Assembly (NCBI GenBank): GCA_963930775.1
Contig: OZ005696.1
Coordinates: 2,170,001-2,234,000 of the forward strand
Source: Cliona cf. orientalis
Lineage: Eukaryota > Porifera > Demospongiae > Clionaida > Clionaidae
Length of the DNA: 64,000 bases
Direction: 5' to 3'
Position numbers and translations under genes: made by a program. The notes beneath the pieces are model-generated. The model was not told the DNA's origin and ran no database searches. It worked only from the letters and a program-made list of their open reading frames with translations. Every line of letters begins with the position of its first letter. Within the stretch, counting starts at the first letter, position 1. This document shows positions 57,875 through 64,000 of this stretch, one piece after another.

Positions 57875-58817
57875 GATGGCAGTGTTCCAGGATAGCTGAA
57901 GCTCTCGTATTAATTCACTACTTAGCTGGGGCTGGACGTTTCATCTCAATAATATAAGTGGCTAGGATCTTCTTTAAACCAGTTGTATGGCTATTTACAC
58001 GTCTTAATCATCAATGGAATGCATCTACCTCTCTTGTTGAAGCATTTGCAACTTTCATTAATTTTTACCGTCATAATATGGAAAGGTGATCAACACATCA
58101 TTTGATATTCTTATGCCGATACAACTTTATAATGTCAGTGGACAATTTGTTGGACTGTACGTGTACTACAATGGCTCACAGGTCCTGGAGTACTTTGGAC
58201 GTGGCCACTTTCCTTATGCAGTGTTAGCCATCTTTATATTTACCATATTATTATTAATTTTAACCTAATGCTTCTTTTATTGCTTTGTCTCTATCCCTGT
58301 CGATGCTTTCAGTCCTATCTTAACTGCTGTCGACTCAACAGTCATCTGCTGCGTACCTTCATGGATGCTTTTCAAGGCTGCTACAAATTTGAGCCCTACG
58401 ACTGTCGACACTGGGCTGCCTTCTACTCATTTTTGAGAATTGCTGTTCTTGCTACTTTTGCATATACAAAAGGTAGCTTCTTTGTAGTTGTGTGTGGAAC
58501 ACTTTTTATCCCAGCAGTAGTTTTGACAGCCATCGATCATTAGACCTTACAGAGAGTCTGTGTATAATGTCATTGATCTAGTTATCTTTCTAGCATTCAT
58601 TCAAGTATGCTTTTCAGGTACCGATATTACACCTGTTTTACCTGGTCAGAGCTTCTTATTCGCGGCTACCATGCTTGGTATTGGCATTATCATCCCTATT
58701 ATGTACATCACACTACTTGCATTATATATATAAACTTTTGCCCAACTTCTGTATCATTCGCATAAAGGATCTTGCATTGCATCTCCACCAGTCAAGTTTA
58801 CAAAGGAGAGACGCGTA
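57875..58817 (+). pseudogene. R12: internally deleted group D receptor
   Basis: A decayed signal peptide region (57875-57952, starting atggcagtgttccagg) is joined directly to VARIFFKPVVW (57957 on). The whole ectodomain and first three membrane passes are therefore gone. The rest has several small insertions (attaatttttacc, ggtcctggag, ttattattaatttt) and a stop after AVVLTAIDH. It still carries the conserved 136-bp block (58276-58411) with few changes. It ends like R7. Confidence 0.85.
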
Positions 58818-58924
58818 ATCTACTTAGATTACTATATTATTATGGAATATGAGCTTCTACATTATATTGAACGCTCGTAGCTCCCCTCTCAAGATTTGTT
58901 AACGCGAGAAGTCAAAGTCAGAAT

Positions 58925-59371
58925 CTGAGAGTTGCAATTTTGGAAATCTTTCTGGTTACAGGGAGTGCATCATTAATAGTGAACCAGGTATATGGCAATT
59001 ATTCCAGCAATAGCCTTCTTTTTAATTATTGTTAAACCTTATAGAGTGAGAATCTACAACATGCCATCATTCTCTTATCATTAATTTTGCTCTATTTTGC
59101 TATGGAGCATCAGCAATTACATTGTCAAGTTTTAACCTCAAATATTACTCCTTCTCAATCGTTACGACAGGAGTTGGTTTGCTTTTACCACCTTTGTATG
59201 CACCTCTTTTGGTCATCTATGCAATTTTGCCCAGGTGGGCTACACTACGTGTCAGGAAGTTCATAAAGAGCTAGGTTCACATCAGTGAATCATGATCAAT
59301 ATGAGGACGCCCTGTTGGAGATTACCAAAGAAAGTGATGATTCTTTCTTGTTTGACGGGAACAAACTGTGA
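58925..59371 (+). pseudogene. R13: C-terminal scrap of a group B receptor
   Basis: Matches R5 from ctgagagttgcaatttt (R5 32207) to the end of its coding region, with frameshifts: TESTY-like segment, VKPYRVRIYN-like segment, ITLSSFN, tail (EDALLEITKESDDSFLF). It begins directly after the 3' end of R12 (group D), so two groups abut here. Confidence 0.8.
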
Positions 59372-60289
59372 TAGATGTTTGAGTTTTTATTGTCTAATAC
59401 CCACAGTTTTTAATTTAGCTGCCGTATATTATACTTATTTTGTATAACTGTTACAATTTTAGAATAGAAGTATTATATACAATGTGCTGGATATATACTA
59501 TGGGACTATGTAACTGCATACATAATTATAACTTATTGGAGCTTTGTGGCTGTAGTTGGTCAGCCATTGCTAAACATAGAATACTAAGATGCATAAGGCT
59601 CAAAAACATAGAGAAAAACAATCAAGGCATGTATAATAATATCATGTTGGATTAGTCCCTATAGCTAATACCTTATAAATAAAAGATATTGAACAACTGC
59701 AATTAATTCTAGTGTGGGCTAACTATGTAAACTAGCTATATAGCTTCACCTCATACTGTCATACGTAGTCTACCAAATCACATATCTATAGCAATGCACA
59801 GTACTTGTCATTTTACATCATCAGAGTAAATGTTATTGTTGGCCTTGCTTATTTCAGTCCTAGGCCTGTGCTTAGTCTGATCCAAGGACACTGAGGTCAT
59901 GCTATAGCTCTTTTTAAATAATATTATCGTAATAGTTGCTTCTTGTGATTATAATAATAAATGATACAGATGGGTGGATGCAGACAAAAATTACAATAGT
60001 ATTTAAATTTGCAGTAACTAACCCCAGTTTAGCCTCTACGTACTAGATTAGTACGTCTACACTAGCTGATAACTTTTTCTTATGAAAGAGTGTTGTAAGC
60101 ATTGCATACAAAATCAATAGCTAATATCTATGATGTTCCTGCATAATGTAAACTTAGTCTAGTTACAAGTAAAGCGAACCATGTATTTAATGTGTACAAA
60201 ACTTATCAGAACATAGTTAAGTCAAAACCTACAGCTTCCCATATGCTTTAAGCTACTGTTACTGTACACTATAGTCATTCAGGAGGCCA
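59372..60289. other. Noncoding spacer between R13 and R14
   Basis: AT-rich; start matches the R5 3' flank (gtttgagtttt, ctaatacccacag). No gene. Confidence 0.5.
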
Positions 60290-62008
60290 TCAATTGTAAT
60301 GTGGCATATCTTGATGTAGTAAAAGTGTGCGTTCGTAATCCACACTTTCTTCCAGGTATGAGTCCTCCCTATCTTCTTCCATGTGAAGACAAGCTCTGTT
60401 GGTGCATAGTAGACGCAATGCATACTTCTTTATGTAGATGATCCAGGATTTGGGTAGGATTTTATACACAGCCAGAGTAGTGATATACAAAATGGGCGTG
60501 ACTAGGCCAATTCCCAGCATTAGGATTACAAAGCCTTGAAATCTTCGATTGAGTCTACTCCAGCAGCTGAAAAGAATACCTGAACAAATGCCAATAGGAG
60601 AACTGTGTCGACCACGTTGTATACAGTTTCACGGTATGGTCTGATGACAGCAAAAAGGATAATAACAGGAATTAGCATGATTCCACCAACAATAAAATAA
60701 CCGTTACGTGTTGCAGCAAATATTGCGAGTGAAGCTATCCTCAGAAGCAGATAAAAGGCAGCGCAGTATCGACAGTTGTACATGTAGGGCTCAAACTTGT
60801 AGCAGTCTTGAAAAGCATCCATGAAGGTACGCAGTACCTGACTGTTGAGTCGACAGCGGTTAAGACAGGAGTGAAAGCATCGACAGGGATAGAGACAAAG
60901 CAATAAAAAGGGTACAAGATTAAATGCAACAAACATAAAGATTGCTAGTATAGCATAGGGAAGATGATCATGTCCAAAGTATTCCATTGAGCCATTGTAG
61001 TACGTGTACAATCCAACAATCTGACCAGTAACATTATGAACTTGAACTGGCATGAGGATATCAAAGGATATGTTGATAATTTTCACATAATTTAGCAAAA
61101 TGAAGGTAGCAAAAGCTTCAATAAGGGAGTTAGAGGCTTTCCACTGATGGTTGAATCGTGCACTCATCCATACCAGTGGCTTAAAACATGACTGAACAAC
61201 ATCAAATCGCTCGTATAGCTTAAAAACCATGTAAGTTAGTAAGATCAATAGTAATGGGTACACAGCTACAGCGTATTCAAGACACATAATTTGGATTATT
61301 GACAATTTTGGGCTGAGACAAAAGGGTTTATAAATCATGCGAAAAAAATCTAAGTTACATACGCCATAAACAGCGACCATGAATTGTGCTATAGATAAAG
61401 TATAGACATCACGATCACCAAGCCCAAAATCATAGTATTTGAAGTTTACTGTGCTTAAAAGACTCATTGTTGCTGGACAGGTTACTATTTGACAGTAAAA
61501 GATGAAAGCATTCATTGAAGCTGAGAAAGTATTGATTTTGAAAACGATAGCCACGAAAAAGAACACTGTTAATGGACCATAAGATGCGGCAAGATATTTA
61601 AGCCAGTTGTACTTGTAGTGTGAGCAATCAGCACATTTTAATTGATAGAAATATGGTGAGGGGGAGTGATTGTCTTTACACTTTCCACACATTTGTCCTT
61701 GCCTGTTTTGACGGATATACCTGTCACACAGAGTACTTATGTTGGTGTCATTATAATAAATATACATGTAGACGTAGTTTTTGCAGAGGAATGGGCAAGC
61801 TCCCACCATCACACCATTACCATTGTCACTGTGGGACATACAGTAGCACGGTGTGATGGAAATTCTCAACCAATTATCGTCGCAATGAACATTATTGCCT
61901 ATTTTAGATCCACACTCGCAACTGGAGTTGTGGTATTTGTGATACTTCCATAGTGGACATGTTGGCCATTTATGACTAGATTTAAGCTCTAGATCATTAC
62001 TGGTATAT
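60290..62008 (-). pseudogene. R14: chimeric receptor, D-like ectodomain on C-like membrane region
   Basis: The only receptor on the minus strand. From about 62008 one frame reads NDLELKSSHKWPTCPLWKYH, then KYHNSSCECGSK and CYCMSHSDNGNGVMVGACPF, as in group D. From about 61590 on it follows group C: FSASMNAFIFYCQ, MIYKPFCLSPKLSIIQIMCLEYA, NHQWKASNSLIEAF. The signal peptide is missing: a copy of the large repeat begins at about 62012. A net 10-nt loss near 60560 shifts the frame; 60290-60520 holds the tail (CTNRACLHMEED). The block has a 6-nt insertion (EPYMYNCRY). Confidence 0.85.
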
Positions 62009-62011
62009 ACG

Positions 62012-62515
62012 TATACTGTTTAATAGCTATTACATGCCGTCTCCACGAGTATAATGAACTTACCGATTAAACTTGTGTGATTGATCTTTGTGTAAGTACA
62101 TGTACCAAGCACATAATATAAGAACATTTGATCTAGTAAGCACAATACATGTCTATTAGTTATTAAGCAATGCGAGGTAGGATTAATTTGGGCGTAACCT
62201 GGGTCATTGATGGCAGCTGGGTAACTTGACTGTATGACTGTAAGGTCAAGGTCACTGTGTTTGAGTACCAGCGTATGAGTCCTGCCGTTGAGGCCAGGAA
62301 CCAACTGGCGAGTAGGCTAGTACCAGCGTGGGAGTCCCAACCTAAGTCAAGTGCCAACTGGCAGCTATAGGGCCAGCGTGGGAGTCCCGACCGTGAAGTT
62401 GAGTACCAACTGGAACTAGGACAGTGACATCCAGCGTTAGAAAACAAAGACATTGCTGGCGTGACCGATAAGTTACGTGTGACATTCAGCCACCAATCAA
62501 TTCCCCCTATCTACT
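62012..62515 (-). repeat. Truncated copy of the large repeat's 3' segment
   Basis: Inverse of 42360-42843, with the accagcgtgggagtcc units and agctattacatgccgtctcc end. It replaces the 5' end of R14. Confidence 0.8.
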
Positions 62516-62619
62516 CTAACATGAATGTATACATGTGTATTGCCTATTGATTGATTGGCATAGTGTGTTGAATGGACTGAATATAAACCTATCAGGGTGG
62601 GAGAGGTGGGAGATTTTTC

Positions 62620-62787
62620 CACTGCGATGTTCTTCTTGCTTGCAGGAGTTGTTGCGCAGTTAAAGTGTGCTTTATTTAGAATAATTGTATACTAGTGTGA
62701 CGTATGCGCATGCGCCCATACGTCATGGGCAAACGTGCTCTTTACGTCGGCCTGATGCTATTAACTATAGTTTATGCATGCATAAAC
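62620..62787 (-). promoter_or_regulatory. Second copy of the promoter-like end segment
   Basis: Reverse complement of 36378-36555, ending in the same 18-bp palindrome at 62770-62787 and keeping tgacgtatgcgcatgcgccc / cgtca. It diverges from the first copy after gtggaaaaatct. The 62516-62619 stretch is unique. Confidence 0.6.
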
Positions 62788-62792
62788 TTCAT

Positions 62793-63475
62793 TTAATAGC
62801 TATTACATGCCGTCTCCACGAGTATAATGAACTTACCGATTAAACTTGTGTGATTGATCTTTGTGTAAGTACATGTACCAAGCACATAATATAAGAACAT
62901 TTGATCTAGTAAGCACAATACATGTCTATTAGTTATTAAGCAATGCGAGGTAGGATTAATTTGGGCGTAACCTGGGTCATTGATGGCAGCTGGGTAACTT
63001 GACTGTATGACTGTAAGGTCAAGGTCACTGTGTTTGAGTACCAGCGTATGAGTCCTGCCGTTGAGGCCAGGAACCAACTGGCGAGTAGGCTAGTACCAGC
63101 GTGGGAGTCCCAACCTGAGTCAGGTGCCAACTGGCAGCTAAGGCCAGCGTGGGAGTCCCGACCGTGAAGTTGAGTACCAACTGGAACTAGGACAGTGACA
63201 TCCAGCGTTAGAAAACAAAGACATTGCTGGCGTGACCGATAAGTTACGTGTGACATTCAGCCACCAATCAATTCCCCCCAAATTACCCCCCAAATTAGTG
63301 CACAATAGATACCAGATATTGTCCATGTGATATTGCCTTGCCTGCTAGGTGCAATGGGGTAGGTGATGCTGACATGTATGCCAGATATGCTGCATTTTAA
63401 TCACCTGACATGGGCAAGTCTGTGAGGCAAGACCACAGCCTATGGCTATTGTGGTAATGATTTATAGTAGTGTAT
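62793..63475 (-). repeat. Copy of the large repeat's 3' segment
   Basis: Inverse of 42200-42843 over its whole length. It is joined head to tail with the end segment at 62620-62787, indicating a tandem junction of two repeat units. Confidence 0.82.
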
Positions 63476-63479
63476 TTTG

Positions 63480-64000
63480 TAAGAGGTGGCTGCTAATGTC
63501 TGAAGTTGATGCCAGCGGCAGAATTTAAGTACAATGTAGCTGTACAGTGTTGTAATAGATACTGGGCTACTGAGGTTTATACAGACTGTAAAATTTACGT
63601 AGTGTATTGTGTCGGTATAGTGAACGCTCAGATTGACCTAACTGAGGTAAAGTGAATGAAATGGATTGTAAGTGAGGTTAATGCCAGCGGCAGAGTGGGC
63701 ATACCGTGTAGCAGTGTAGAAGAGCTCATCGTGGGTTATGGCTGCTGAGGTCAATTCCAGTGGCAGAGTGCAGATACACTGTAGACGTGTAGCCGAGCAA
63801 CTTGTGGGCTATGGCTTAGATCAATGCCGAAGGCCGGGTGTACGTGCACTGTAGCAGCGTAGCAGAGCAATTTGTGGGCTATGACTGCCAAGGTCAATGC
63901 CAGAGGCAGGGTGCACGTGTACTATAGCAGCGTAGCAGAGCAATTTGTGGGCTATGGCTGCCAAGGTCAATACCAGAGGCAGGGTGCACGTGTACTGTAG
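63480..64000 (-). repeat. Inverse copy of the 73-bp minisatellite, running off the window
   Basis: Units such as gctatggctgccaaggtcaa and tgccagaggcagggtgcacg at about 72-bp spacing, the reverse complement of the array at 40860-42180. Confidence 0.82.

Overview
The window looks like nuclear DNA of an early-branching animal, most likely a sponge. The reasons are AT-rich DNA, long intronless secretory and multipass genes on both strands, many short inverted-repeat (MITE-like) elements, tRNA-derived SINE-like repeats and LINE remnants, and no operon-like packing or bacterial signals. The sponge assignment is an inference from recalled protein families; no search could be run.

Two gene families fill the window. 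(1) Fourteen members or pieces (here R1 to R14) of a cysteine-rich, roughly 9-pass orphan membrane protein family of about 590-620 residues. Each has a signal peptide, an ectodomain with about 13 cysteines, then a membrane region carrying the motifs NW(I/L)KY, WNLDFFR, LYPCRCFQSC, FMDAFQGCYKFEP and RPYR. Four reading frames are intact (R1 30-1817, R5 30884-32644, R6 33530-35389, R11 54951-56783). R2, R4, R7, R8, R9, R10 and R14 are nearly complete but broken by one to three lesions; R3, R12 and R13 are decayed or partial. By sequence they fall into four groups: A (R1, R2), B (R4, R5, R13, distantly R3), C (R6, R11, R14) and D (R7, R8, R9, R10, R12). (2) Three near-complete and two partial copies of a STELLO/DUF288-like type II Golgi glycosyltransferase-like gene: A (12562-15324, minus, one stop codon), B (17091-19847, minus, intact) and C (22558-25325, plus, one frameshift), with fragments at 7645-7942 and 21550-21930.

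Layout: 1-6.8 kb is a segmental duplication of R1 and R2, with R2 interrupted by a TTAA-flanked element. 6.9-9.7 kb holds MITEs, a STELLO fragment and the decayed R3. 9.7-12.5 kb is repeats, including a 288-bp tandem duplication with a tRNA-like head. 12.5-25.3 kb is the STELLO cluster. 27-35.4 kb holds R4, R5 and R6. 36.2-43.0 kb is a large noncoding repeat with a 73-bp minisatellite and a second, larger TTAA element. 43-60 kb is a tandem array of group C and D receptors (R7 to R13). 60.3-62.0 kb is R14 on the minus strand, truncated by, and followed to the window end by, inverted copies of the large noncoding repeat.

The most striking signal is a sharply bounded 136-bp block coding for the LYPCRCFQSC...DCRY segment. 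It is almost identical at DNA level, silent sites included, across groups whose flanking sequence has diverged strongly. With a group D/C chimera (R14), relic gene starts and ends between the genes, and many single-lesion pseudogenes, this suggests a receptor cluster kept in flux by gene conversion and unequal exchange.
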